64,000 bases of DNA. Origin: Bacteroidetes bacterium GWF2_33_16 (GTDB lineage: Bacteria; Bacteroidota; Bacteroidia; Bacteroidales; UBA12077). Numbering within the stretch: position 1 is the first letter of the stretch; the number at the start of each line of letters is the position of its first letter. The notes below the pieces were generated by a model. That model was not told the origin of the DNA, did no database searches, and saw only the letters and a list, made by a program, of their open reading frames with translations. The stretch is taken from positions 1-64,000 of the forward strand of contig MEOE01000006.1 in NCBI GenBank assembly GCA_001768565.1. The letters run 5' to 3'. A program made the translations under genes and the position numbers. Below are positions 18,833 to 27,132 of this stretch, piece after piece.

Positions 18833-19407
18833 TATTTTTTAAAGCTTACTTCAGGAGCCTGTTCAACATTTTCTGAAACTGCCTGAAACATTTCTTTCTT
18901 TGGAAACTCATCTTCGTCTGCAAAAATGCCTATTGCAAATTTTCTGAAAAATCCACGAATATGACGATTGTAAACTTTTACTGAATCATTGTATTTCATG
19001 CGGCCTACAGAAATACGGTTTTCTGTTCCTTCGAGCTGAGCCTGCAATTCGCTAAAGTTTTGTGTTGAACGAATTTGTGGATAAGCTTCAAATGCCAGGT
19101 TAATAGCTGTGTTGATCTCTTTACCCATTAATTCTAAGTCTTCAGGATTTTTAGCATTTACAATACCTGCTCTAGCCTGAGTAACCTTCGTTAATATGCC
19201 CATTTCGTTTTCGGCTGCACCTTTAACAGTTTCAACGAGCATTGGAACCAGGTCGGCACGTCTCTGGTATTGAGCAACAACATCGCCCCATGAGGCATTT
19301 ACATCTTCCTGGTATCTTATAGCTTTGTCGTAATTTCCATTAGCCCACATAATAAAAATTATTACAACACCTGCAATAACTCCCAACGTGATAAGTACTT
19401 TTTTCAT
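18832..19407 (-). CDS. lemA: LemA family protein
   Basis: A 191-aa protein with an N-terminal membrane helix (about residues 4-23), a short extracytoplasmic or cytoplasmic side segment, and the LemA four-helix core: NASWGDVVAQYQRRADLVPMLVETV (about 37-61) and the ENRISVGRMKYNDSVKVYN helix (about 140-158). Length is standard for the family. First gene of a three-gene operon with two TPM proteins. Family function remains unclear; membrane-proximal scaffolding is the usual suggestion. Confidence 0.93.
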   Translation of the reverse strand: MKKVLITLGVIAGVVIIFIMWANGNYDKAIRYQEDVNASWGDVVAQYQRRADLVPMLVETVKGAAENEMGILTKVTQARAGIVNAKNPEDLELMGKEINTAINLAFEAYPQIRSTQNFSELQAQLEGTENRISVGRMKYNDSVKVYNRHIRGFFRKFAIGIFADEDEFPKKEMFQAVSENVEQAPEVSFKK

Positions 19408-19433
19408 TTTTTTTAATTTTTAATTTTAGTAAT

Positions 19434-19465
19434 CAAATGTAGTAAATTTTAATACACTTTATCAA
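19434..19465 (-). promoter_or_regulatory. Predicted lemA operon promoter
   Basis: On the minus strand, TTG (19463-19465) and TACATTTG (19434-19441) are spaced by 21 bp and lie 27 bp upstream of the lemA ATG, fitting the TTG/TAnnTTTG promoter pattern. Confidence 0.5.
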
Positions 19466-19750
19466 TACTCAAAATCTATGCTATTTCATAAATCAGGTAA
19501 TAATGTCATAATTTATTTGCCGATTACCAATATATCTTTACAAATAACAACAATATTTGTATTTTTGACATGAAATAATTTTGAAAAATGAATTGGAAAG
19601 ATTGTTATCCATATATTAATAATAATTCTTTAAGAATAAGATATCCATAGGGATTTTATAATTAGGAATTTATTTTTCTTATTGAATAGAAAAATATTTT
19701 CAATATCAAACAATTGATTTTTTTGAAAAATAATTAAAGCATAAAATATA
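19466..19750. other. AT-rich intergenic region upstream of hutU
   Basis: Together with the lemA promoter this makes a 343-bp spacer between divergent genes. No hairpin, RNA gene or regulator-binding palindrome was recognised. No good TAnnTTTG element was found close to the hutU start. Confidence 0.4.
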
Positions 19751-21757
19751 ATGAATAGAGAAGAGTTTCATAAATTAATTTTGCAAGGTATTCCGAGCGA
19801 ATTACCATCACCAAAGCCCTACGATCCGGAAATAAATCATGCTCCAAAACGTAAAGATATACTAAAGAAAGAAGAGAAGAAGCTGGCACTGAAGAATGCC
19901 TTGCGATACTTCGATAAAAAATACCACGAAGTACTTGCAAAAGAATTCTTATACGAATTAGAATCCTATGGACGTATATATATGTATCGTTATCGTCCGG
20001 ATTATAAGATTTATTCTCGATCTATCCATGAGTTTCCTTCAAGATCACAGCAGGCTGCTGCTATTATGGTTATGTTAAGTAATAATTTGGATTATGCTGT
20101 AGCTCAGCATCCACACGAATTAATTACATATGGTGGCAATGGTGCGGTATTTCAAAATTGGGCTCAATATTTAATTACCATGAAGTATCTTGCCGAAATG
20201 ACTGATGAGCAAACATTAGTGCTTTATTCGGGTCATCCAATGGGTTTGTTTCCTTCACATAAGGATGCTCCAAGAGTTATTGTTACCAATGGAATGATGA
20301 TTCCAAATTATTCAAAACAGGATGATTGGGAGCGTTTTAATGCACTTGGTGTAACTCAATATGGCCAGATGACTGCTGGTTCGTTTATGTATATTGGCCC
20401 ACAAGGAATTGTACATGGCACAACCATAACTGTTTTAAATGCTGGTCGAAAAATTAGTAAGTCAGGTGAAGGCCTTGATGGTAAGTTATTTGTTACGTCG
20501 GGTTTAGGAGGAATGAGTGGCGCTCAGCCAAAAGCTGCCAATATTGCAGGTGTAGTGAGTATGACAGCCGAAGTAAATCCTAAAGCTGCTTATAAAAGAC
20601 ACGAGCAAGGTTGGGTTGATGAAGTTATTGCTGATGTTGATAAAGCGATAGATGCTGCATTGGAATACTGCAAAAAGAAAGAAGCTCATTCAATAGCTTT
20701 TTTAGGAAATATTGTTGAGTTATGGGAAAGATTAGAGCAAAGAAAAATAGATGTTCATTTGGGTTCTGATCAGACTTCATTGCACAATCCATGGTCGGGG
20801 GGGTATTATCCGGCTGGATTAAGCTATGATGAATCTAATAAAATGATGGCTGAAAATCCTGATCAATTTAAAAAACATGTTCAAGAATCGTTGCGCAGAC
20901 AAGTAACTGCTATTAATAAGCTTTCGGCTAAGGGAATGTATTTCTTTGATTACGGAAATGCATTTTTGTTAGAATCAAGTAGGGCAGGAGCCGATATTTT
21001 AAAATCAGATGGTAAATTTAAATACCCATCATATGTTCAGGATATTATGGGTCCAATGTGTTTTGATTATGGTTTTGGACCTTTTCGTTGGGTTTGTACA
21101 TCATCGAAACCCGAAGACCTTGATCTGACAGATAAAATAGCAATGGATGTTCTTGAAGAAATAGCAGCTACTGCTCCTATAGAAATTACACAGCAGATGA
21201 AGGATAATATTCATTGGATTAGCGAAGCCAAAAAGAATAAACTGGTTGTTGGTTCTCAAGCTCGAATTTTATATGCTGATTGCGAAGGAAGAACAAAAAT
21301 TGCTGCTGCATTTAATAAAGCAGTAAAAGATAAAAAGATTTCTGCTCCAATTGTTTTAGGACGCGATCATCACGATGTGTCTGGAACAGATTCTCCATTC
21401 CGTGAAACATCAAATATATACGATGGTTCCCAATATACTGCCGATATGGCTATTCAGAATGTTATTGGAGATTCATTCCGCGGAGCTACATGGGTTTCTA
21501 TTCATAATGGTGGTGGTGTAGGTTGGGGCGAAGTAATTAATGGTGGCTTTGGAATGGTACTCGATGGAAGTGATGATGCTGATCGTAGATTACGCATGAT
21601 GCTGCATTGGGATGTTAATAATGGTATTGCCCGCCGCAGTTGGGCTCGCAATGACGAAGCTATTTTTGCAATTAAACGCGAAATGGAACGAACGCCAAAT
21701 TTAAAAGTAACATTACCAAATATTGCTGATGATGCAATAATTGATAAATTGTTTTAG
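19751..21757 (+). CDS. hutU: Urocanate hydratase
   Basis: The 668-aa protein converts urocanate to imidazolone propionate in histidine degradation. It carries the NAD+-binding GLGGMSGAQPKAANIAG region (about 254-270), the GSDQTSLHNP motif, and the C-terminal GRDHHDVSGTDSPFRET and NGGGVGWGEVINGGFG motifs. It is longer than the roughly 550-aa proteobacterial enzyme, as in the Bacteroidota form. The other hut genes are not adjacent, so the pathway must be split over several loci or be partial. It is a single-gene unit closed by a strong hairpin. Confidence 0.95.
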   Translation: MNREEFHKLILQGIPSELPSPKPYDPEINHAPKRKDILKKEEKKLALKNALRYFDKKYHEVLAKEFLYELESYGRIYMYRYRPDYKIYSRSIHEFPSRSQQAAAIMVMLSNNLDYAVAQHPHELITYGGNGAVFQNWAQYLITMKYLAEMTDEQTLVLYSGHPMGLFPSHKDAPRVIVTNGMMIPNYSKQDDWERFNALGVTQYGQMTAGSFMYIGPQGIVHGTTITVLNAGRKISKSGEGLDGKLFVTSGLGGMSGAQPKAANIAGVVSMTAEVNPKAAYKRHEQGWVDEVIADVDKAIDAALEYCKKKEAHSIAFLGNIVELWERLEQRKIDVHLGSDQTSLHNPWSGGYYPAGLSYDESNKMMAENPDQFKKHVQESLRRQVTAINKLSAKGMYFFDYGNAFLLESSRAGADILKSDGKFKYPSYVQDIMGPMCFDYGFGPFRWVCTSSKPEDLDLTDKIAMDVLEEIAATAPIEITQQMKDNIHWISEAKKNKLVVGSQARILYADCEGRTKIAAAFNKAVKDKKISAPIVLGRDHHDVSGTDSPFRETSNIYDGSQYTADMAIQNVIGDSFRGATWVSIHNGGGVGWGEVINGGFGMVLDGSDDADRRLRMMLHWDVNNGIARRSWARNDEAIFAIKREMERTPNLKVTLPNIADDAIIDKLF

Positions 21758-21795
21758 CATTTTAGGAGAAATTTCTTTATGTAATAATTGTTGAA

Positions 21796-21833
21796 AAATA
21801 AGTAAGCAGGCATTTTTGCCTGCTTACTTATTT
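21796..21833. terminator. Bidirectional terminator between hutU and the MCE operon
   Basis: A 17-bp stem (AAATAAGTAAGCAGGCA and complement) around a 4-nt T loop. The flanking T-runs serve both convergent units. Confidence 0.88.
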
Positions 21834-22885
21834 TATTTTTTCTTTGAAAACAATCTTATTAGCCAGTTTCTTTTTACAACACCAGCTGCTTCCTCAATTT
21901 CCTTGGCTCCTTTGTTCACATTTTCTACAGCAATCTCTACGCTATCGGCAAAAGCAGTATCGTAAATTAATCGCGAAATTAAGCCTTGACCCTGATTAAT
22001 TTCATCTGTAATTTTTACAAGATTATCAGAAAGGACTTTTGTTTTTTCGGTTGTATAATCAAGATTCTTACCTGCTCGGCTAAGGCTTGAGGTAAATGTA
22101 GTATCGGTAAATATTTTTCCATAAATACCTTGTCCTTTGTTTACCTGGTCAGTAATAGTTACAAGGTTTTCTGTTGATTTTTCTATGTTTTCGCCTGCTG
22201 TATATATTTTATTTGCAAAACTTGTATCAGAGAGTAGCATGCCAATAGTACCTTTCTCTTTATTTATTTTATCAGAAATGCTTGCAAAATTTTCTGTTAG
22301 AACGGCAGTCTTTTTTGCAATCGAACTTAAGTCTTTAGCAAATGATTCATCAGCAAAAAATTTCCCGAAAGCACCTTCGCCACGGTTAATTTTGTCGGTA
22401 ATATCAGCAATGTTTTTTGTTATTATTGTTGTATTTAGGGTTGATGTGTTTAATTGGCGTAAAATCTTATCAATTTGGACAGCCTCAATTGTTTCCAAAA
22501 TATCACCATCCTCAACAATATCTTTTGTTGGACTTCCTGAATAAATATATACTACTTTAAATCCCATAAGTCCCTCAGAAACAATCTCCATTTTGGAATC
22601 TTTTCGTATAAATTGTTTAACACTGTTTTGAATGTGAAGATTAATTTTCACTAACGAGTCATTTAGAATTTCAACTCTTGAAACCGTACCAATATTTATT
22701 CCCGAGAACCGAACATCATTGCCAATTTTTATTCCGCTTATATCTTTAAAAATACCACTTAGCATGATATTACGACTAAATATACTACCCTGACTGCCAA
22801 TGTAATATATGCCCAGAATAAATATTATTATTCCTATTCCAACAAAGGAACCTAATCGAATATTAGTCTTTCTTGTATTTTTCAT
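21833..22885 (-). CDS. MCE (MlaD-type) lipid-transport substrate-binding protein
   Basis: A 350-aa protein with one N-terminal membrane helix (about residues 12-30) and an MCE domain at about 38-120 (SGIFKDISGIKIGNDVRFSG). The C-terminal part holds four repeats beginning with I(T/S)D(K/Q/E)(I/V)N near residues 162, 203, 244 and 292, each with a G-x-x-G and a D-x-(S/T/A)-F-A/T core. The MCE domain forms a hexameric ring that channels lipids between membranes; the repeats could extend it as a helical needle. Third gene of the mlaE-mlaF-mlaD-like operon. Confidence 0.88.
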   Translation of the reverse strand: MKNTRKTNIRLGSFVGIGIIIFILGIYYIGSQGSIFSRNIMLSGIFKDISGIKIGNDVRFSGINIGTVSRVEILNDSLVKINLHIQNSVKQFIRKDSKMEIVSEGLMGFKVVYIYSGSPTKDIVEDGDILETIEAVQIDKILRQLNTSTLNTTIITKNIADITDKINRGEGAFGKFFADESFAKDLSSIAKKTAVLTENFASISDKINKEKGTIGMLLSDTSFANKIYTAGENIEKSTENLVTITDQVNKGQGIYGKIFTDTTFTSSLSRAGKNLDYTTEKTKVLSDNLVKITDEINQGQGLISRLIYDTAFADSVEIAVENVNKGAKEIEEAAGVVKRNWLIRLFSKKK

Positions 22886-22896
22886 ACCTGTATTAT

Positions 22897-23667
22897 TTAT
22901 TCAATTTTAAAGTAGGATTTTACCCAATCATTTTCAGAATTTTTAAGTTCATTAAATGTGCCTTTGGCAATAAAAACACCATCTTGCAAAATCAACATCC
23001 TATTTGATGTAATTTTTGCACAGTTAAGATCATGTGTAATAACTATTGAGGAGGCTTTGTATTTAGTCTGTATCTCTACAATCAGGTTGCTAATTTCTCT
23101 TGATGTTAAAGGATCTAAACCAGTAGTTGGTTCGTCATATAAAATGATTTCTGGTCTTAAAATTAGTGTTCGTGCAAGTCCAATTCGTTTTTTCATCCCC
23201 CCAGATAGTTCAGCTGGCATTTTATCCATAGTATCTAATAATCCAACATTTTCAAGTGCTTCATGAATTAATTCATCAATTAATTTTGGGTCTTTTATCA
23301 CTTTGTTTCGACGTAATGGGAATTCCAGGTTTTCACGAACAGTCATTGAGTCATAGAGAGCATTACCCTGAAAAATAAATCCAATTTTGGTTCTTAGTTC
23401 ATTAAGTTCATTGGGTTTCATTGTGGTTACTTCTTCTCCAAATACTTTGATTGATCCTTCATCGGGTTGAATAAGTCTTACAATACATTTAATTAAAACA
23501 GATTTACCGATACCTGATTTGCCTAGTACAACAACATTTTCTCCCTTTTTTACCGTCATGCTTATATCTTTCAATACCAAATTAGTATCAAAAGATTTTT
23601 TAAGATGGCTAATCTCGATAACGTTTTCGTTATTATAAAATGATGATATATTTTCTTCAGTACCCAT
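22897..23667 (-). CDS. ABC transporter ATPase of MCE lipid system (MlaF-like)
   Basis: A 256-aa ATPase with Walker A GKSGIGKS (about residues 49-56), signature LSGGMKKR (about 154-161) and Walker B ILYDEPTTGLDP (about 176-187), followed by the switch His in VITHDL. The GGMKKR variant of the signature is typical of the MlaF family. It powers the MlaE permease located 6 bp upstream; the MCE protein follows 11 bp downstream. Direction of lipid transport cannot be inferred. Confidence 0.93.
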   Translation of the reverse strand: MGTEENISSFYNNENVIEISHLKKSFDTNLVLKDISMTVKKGENVVVLGKSGIGKSVLIKCIVRLIQPDEGSIKVFGEEVTTMKPNELNELRTKIGFIFQGNALYDSMTVRENLEFPLRRNKVIKDPKLIDELIHEALENVGLLDTMDKMPAELSGGMKKRIGLARTLILRPEIILYDEPTTGLDPLTSREISNLIVEIQTKYKASSIVITHDLNCAKITSNRMLILQDGVFIAKGTFNELKNSENDWVKSYFKIE

Positions 23668-23673
23668 TTTTAA

Positions 23674-24513
23674 TTAATTGAAAATATTAAAAAGTTCAGC
23701 AAGCTGAACAGCAATTAAATCCATAATAAAAATTACAAGTGATGATATTACAACTGCTGAGTTAGCTGCTTTACCTACTCCTTCGGTTCCATTTTCGGAG
23801 TAATATCCTTTATAACAACCAATAATACCTATTGCAAACCCAAAGAAGAATGTTTTAATCGTTGCTGGTATTAAATCATAATAATGTAATGGATCGAAAG
23901 CAAGATTTACAAATAATGGAAGAGATACAAAATCTTGCAGATTAACAGCAATATATGAACCGTAAAATGAAATAAGATCTGCATATAAAACCAAAATTGG
24001 AATCATAAAAGTGGTTGCCAGTACACGTGTTACTACCAGGTATTTCATTGGATTTGTTCCAGAAACTTCCATCGCATCAATTTGCTCTGTAACTCTCATC
24101 GAACCTAATTCTGCACCAATTCCTGAACCAATTTTACCGGCACAGATTAGTGCTGTTATTACCGGACCTATTTCACGAACAATTGAAACAGCAACCATTC
24201 CCGGAAGCCACGATTCGGCTCCAAACTCAGTCATTATTGGTTTTGATTGTAGGGTTAATACCAATCCCATAATAAAAGCTGTAATTCCAATTAATGGGAG
24301 TGTACTTAATCCAATCTTATACGATTGTCTTACTAATTCTTTATGCTCATATGGTTGCCTGAATAGCTCCCTGAAGAATTGAATAGTAAATCTTGATAAG
24401 CCTCCCAGCTCGGTTAAAAAATCATGCAACCATCGAAAATCATCTTTCGATGGATCATATTCTATAGGATGAGATTTAGTCTTTCTAAATATATTGATAA
24501 TATTTAGTTTCAT
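23674..24513 (-). CDS. MlaE-family ABC permease
   Basis: A 279-aa permease with a long amphipathic N-terminus (about 1-55) and five or so hydrophobic helices. The signature region SIVREIGPVITALICAGKIGSGIGAELGSMRVTEQIDAMEVSGTNP (about 128-175) is the MlaE coupling region. It forms the inner-membrane core with the downstream ATPase and MCE protein; together they move phospholipids across the periplasm. Confidence 0.93.
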   Translation of the reverse strand: MKLNIINIFRKTKSHPIEYDPSKDDFRWLHDFLTELGGLSRFTIQFFRELFRQPYEHKELVRQSYKIGLSTLPLIGITAFIMGLVLTLQSKPIMTEFGAESWLPGMVAVSIVREIGPVITALICAGKIGSGIGAELGSMRVTEQIDAMEVSGTNPMKYLVVTRVLATTFMIPILVLYADLISFYGSYIAVNLQDFVSLPLFVNLAFDPLHYYDLIPATIKTFFFGFAIGIIGCYKGYYSENGTEGVGKAANSAVVISSLVIFIMDLIAVQLAELFNIFN

Positions 24514-24608
24514 TTTATAAAATACTGGTTCAAATAAAAAGGTAAGTTACAAATAATTACAGAATTAGAGATTAAGTTACTGTAAAATTTAAATAAAGAT
24601 TTAGGTTG

Positions 24609-24944
24609 TTATTCAGTAAACATCAATAAGTAAGGTCGTTCAATAATGTTATGAAGTTCGGCAATTCCAATACTCCGACTCTTTCTGATAAATTCTTTAC
24701 CATCAAGAAAAACAAGAATTGTTGGTACAGTAAATACTGAGTTTTGTGCTGCTACATCAGGCGATTCAATAGTATCACAATAATGCATTGTCATTAGAGG
24801 AAATTGCGTAGTAAGTAATTCGTGGATTTTTGGTTTTAGAACTTTGCAAACACTACAATTGTCGTGTGAGAAATAAATGAGCAAAGCCCTATTATCATTT
24901 ATAGACGTATTAAATTCAGTGAGATTTTTAATCTGATAAATCAT
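24609..24944 (-). CDS. Thioredoxin-fold protein
   Basis: A 111-aa thioredoxin-like protein with a CxxC centre in NCSVCKVLKP (about residues 31-40), a cis-proline loop in FTVPTILVF (about 72-80) and no signal peptide. The motif departs from CGPC, so it may be a specialised reductant. It starts inside the stop codon of the CoA-binding gene (TAATG), so the pair is translationally coupled. Confidence 0.85.
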   Translation of the reverse strand: MIYQIKNLTEFNTSINDNRALLIYFSHDNCSVCKVLKPKIHELLTTQFPLMTMHYCDTIESPDVAAQNSVFTVPTILVFLDGKEFIRKSRSIGIAELHNIIERPYLLMFTE

Positions 24945-25303
24945 TAATAATTATTTGTGTTTAGCATAATAAGTGTGCATGCAACGCATACTTCAATACC
25001 TTTTTCCATAGCTAGTTGAATCAGTTCCTGATTTTCAGATCCGGGGTTAAATATTATTCTTTTGGGCGACAGACTTAAAATATAGTCGTAATATTCTTTC
25101 TGTCTTTCTGGATTAAGATACATGGTAACAGTATGAATATCGGTAAGCTTTGGTTTGCCAATAAGAATGTCTTGCCAATTTACTTGTCCTTGGCGGTTGC
25201 CAATCAAAACTGCTTCATGTCCATGACGAACAAGACTTTTAACTGCTTTATACGAAAACCTTATGGGATTTGGGCTTGCTCCTAAAACCAGTGTTTTTTT
25301 CAT
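24944..25303 (-). CDS. Rossmann-fold CoA-binding domain protein
   Basis: A 119-aa protein with the small CoA_binding fold: the nucleotide loop LVLGASPNPIRFSYKAV (about residues 5-21), then LIGNRQGQVNW and the terminal IIFNPGSENQELIQLAMEKGIEVCVACTLIML. This family binds CoA in a single domain; partner enzymes are not evident. It precedes and overlaps the thioredoxin gene by one base. Confidence 0.9.
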   Translation of the reverse strand: MKKTLVLGASPNPIRFSYKAVKSLVRHGHEAVLIGNRQGQVNWQDILIGKPKLTDIHTVTMYLNPERQKEYYDYILSLSPKRIIFNPGSENQELIQLAMEKGIEVCVACTLIMLNTNNY

Positions 25304-25414
25304 AGAATTTCAGAGTCTAGATTTATAGTGTTAAAAATACACTTTTTCTATGGATGTTGCAAATAAGTTGAAAGCTGGGATAAGTTTCTTTTTAAAGAGT
25401 TGAAATCTCTTTAT

Positions 25415-25891
25415 TTATTTTTGGATAAGAACCACAGCATGTGCTGATATTCCTTCTTCGTGGCCAATAAATCCAAGTTTTTCTGTTGTAGTGGCTTTAA
25501 TAGAAATTTTTTCAGAATCTTCATTGATTGTTTTTGAGAGAATTTCTATCATTTCTGGAATATATTGCTGAATCTTTGGCGTCTGTAAGCAGATTGTTGA
25601 ATCAATATTTACCAAAGTGTATCCTTTTTCTTTTATAATATCGTACGTACGTTTTAGTAATAATTTGCTATCAATATTTTTAAATTCATTACTGGTATCT
25701 GGAAAATGAAAACCAATGTCGCGCATAGCTGCTGCGCCTAGCAACGCATCGCAAATGGCATGTATTAAAACATCACCATCGGAGTGTGCAACACATCCTT
25801 TAGAATGTGGTACAACAATACCTCCAATAGTTAGTTTTAAACCATCTTCGAGCCTGTGAACATCGTATCCATATCCAATTCGTAAGTTCAT
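25415..25891 (-). CDS. ispF: 2-C-methyl-D-erythritol 2,4-cyclodiphosphate synthase
   Basis: The 158-aa enzyme from the ATG at 25891 has the expected IspF length. An upstream in-frame ATG would add 16 residues running into porV, so I prefer the shorter start. D10 and H12 (GYGYDVHRLE) are metal ligands, the SDGDVLIHAICDALLGAAAMRDIG block is at about 36-59 and TTEKLGFIGHEEGISA near residue 135 binds the cytidine moiety. It makes the cyclic diphosphate of the MEP isoprenoid pathway. It sits 1 nt from the porV stop on the same strand. Confidence 0.95.
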   Translation of the reverse strand: MNLRIGYGYDVHRLEDGLKLTIGGIVVPHSKGCVAHSDGDVLIHAICDALLGAAAMRDIGFHFPDTSNEFKNIDSKLLLKRTYDIIKEKGYTLVNIDSTICLQTPKIQQYIPEMIEILSKTINEDSEKISIKATTTEKLGFIGHEEGISAHAVVLIQK

Positions 25892-25892
25892 T

Positions 25893-27074
25893 TTATTTTT
25901 CTTTTTGTCGCTGCTGTCTTCGTAATTCTTGAAAATCAAGTCCTAGAGTAAAACGCATTGTTTTGTCTAGTGGGTGATTCTGATTTGCCGCAATTAAATA
26001 TGAGAAATCAAATGTAAATATATTGAATTTTATTCCTATCCCAGCAGTATAATACTTCCTGTTTCCTTTTTCCTGATGTTCGTTAAAATATCCGGCACGA
26101 ACAGCAAATTGCTTTGCATACCAGTACTCAGCACCAATAGAATATTTAATCTCGTGTAATTCTTCTGTTAATCCTCCTGGTGAATCGTAGAACGACTGGA
26201 TCATTCCTTGTGGTACTGAAACATCCGGATCGTAACCAGCAACAATTTCTTGATTATCATCGTAGGTTGGAGGAGTAGGTACCAGAAATTTATTCAGATC
26301 GAAAGCCAGTGTAAATGAATTAAAATCATCAAGATTATACAAATAAGCAAGTCCTAGTTTCAAATTGGTTGGTAAAAAGTCTTTTTCAATTTCAGTATAC
26401 GAAAGTTTTGAACCAATATTTGAGATATTTAATCCAAATGACAATGTAGAATAATATTGTCCTAATTTTATTTTTTCATTTACATAATATATTGCTACGT
26501 CTGCTGCAACTGCATTTCCTGCGCTTGTTTCGGTGCTTCCAACAAATGCTCCCCCGGTTATATCTGAACGAATATAACGGAATGCAATACCCCCTGAGAT
26601 ATTATCTGAAAAGCTACGAGCATAAGCAATATCAAAAGAAAACTCATTAGGACTATGAATTTGAAGAGGTTCATTCTGTTCATTTGTAAATTGAATATCA
26701 CCTAAGCTAAAATATAAAAGTGTGGCTGCTACAGTTTGTCTCTGATCTATTCGTGTAAACCACGAAACATGGTAAAGGTCAATATCTCCAATAAGATTTC
26801 TAAGCCATGGAGTATAAGAAATTGCAACCCCCATATCGCTTTTTATAAATGCATATTTTGCAGGATTCCAATGCATTGAATTATAATCAGGTGATGTAGC
26901 TGCACCCACATCTCCCATTGCGCCAGCACGCGAATCGGGTGCAATTATTAAGAATGGAACCGCATATTCTATTGCTTTTTCTGACCCTGCTAAATCATTC
27001 GGATCTACCTGCCCAAAACCCTTTAAAGAGCAAATTACGAGGGTTATTAAAATTATTAATCTAAACTTATTCAT
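25893..27074 (-). CDS. porV: T9SS outer-membrane protein PorV (LptO)
   Basis: The 393-aa protein has a signal peptide (cleavage near KGFGQ) and a FadL-like barrel. Its conserved N-terminal motif, PFLIIAPDSRAGAMGDVGAA (about 40-59), is characteristic of PorV. PorV receives secreted proteins from the T9SS translocon and presents them to the PorU sortase. It is downstream of porU with a 58-bp gap and has its own -7 box. Confidence 0.95.
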   Translation of the reverse strand: MNKFRLIILITLVICSLKGFGQVDPNDLAGSEKAIEYAVPFLIIAPDSRAGAMGDVGAATSPDYNSMHWNPAKYAFIKSDMGVAISYTPWLRNLIGDIDLYHVSWFTRIDQRQTVAATLLYFSLGDIQFTNEQNEPLQIHSPNEFSFDIAYARSFSDNISGGIAFRYIRSDITGGAFVGSTETSAGNAVAADVAIYYVNEKIKLGQYYSTLSFGLNISNIGSKLSYTEIEKDFLPTNLKLGLAYLYNLDDFNSFTLAFDLNKFLVPTPPTYDDNQEIVAGYDPDVSVPQGMIQSFYDSPGGLTEELHEIKYSIGAEYWYAKQFAVRAGYFNEHQEKGNRKYYTAGIGIKFNIFTFDFSYLIAANQNHPLDKTMRFTLGLDFQELRRQQRQKEK

Positions 27075-27099
27075 CCTTATTCCTTAAAATGTAAGACTG

Positions 27100-27107
27100 C
27101 AAATATA
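27100..27107 (-). promoter_or_regulatory. Candidate -7 element of porV
   Basis: TATATTTG on the minus strand, 25 bp upstream of the porV ATG and downstream of porU. It suggests porV has an own promoter besides readthrough from porU. No -33 TTG at the standard distance. Confidence 0.45.
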
Positions 27108-27132
27108 AAATTATTTCAACGTTGGTTATATA

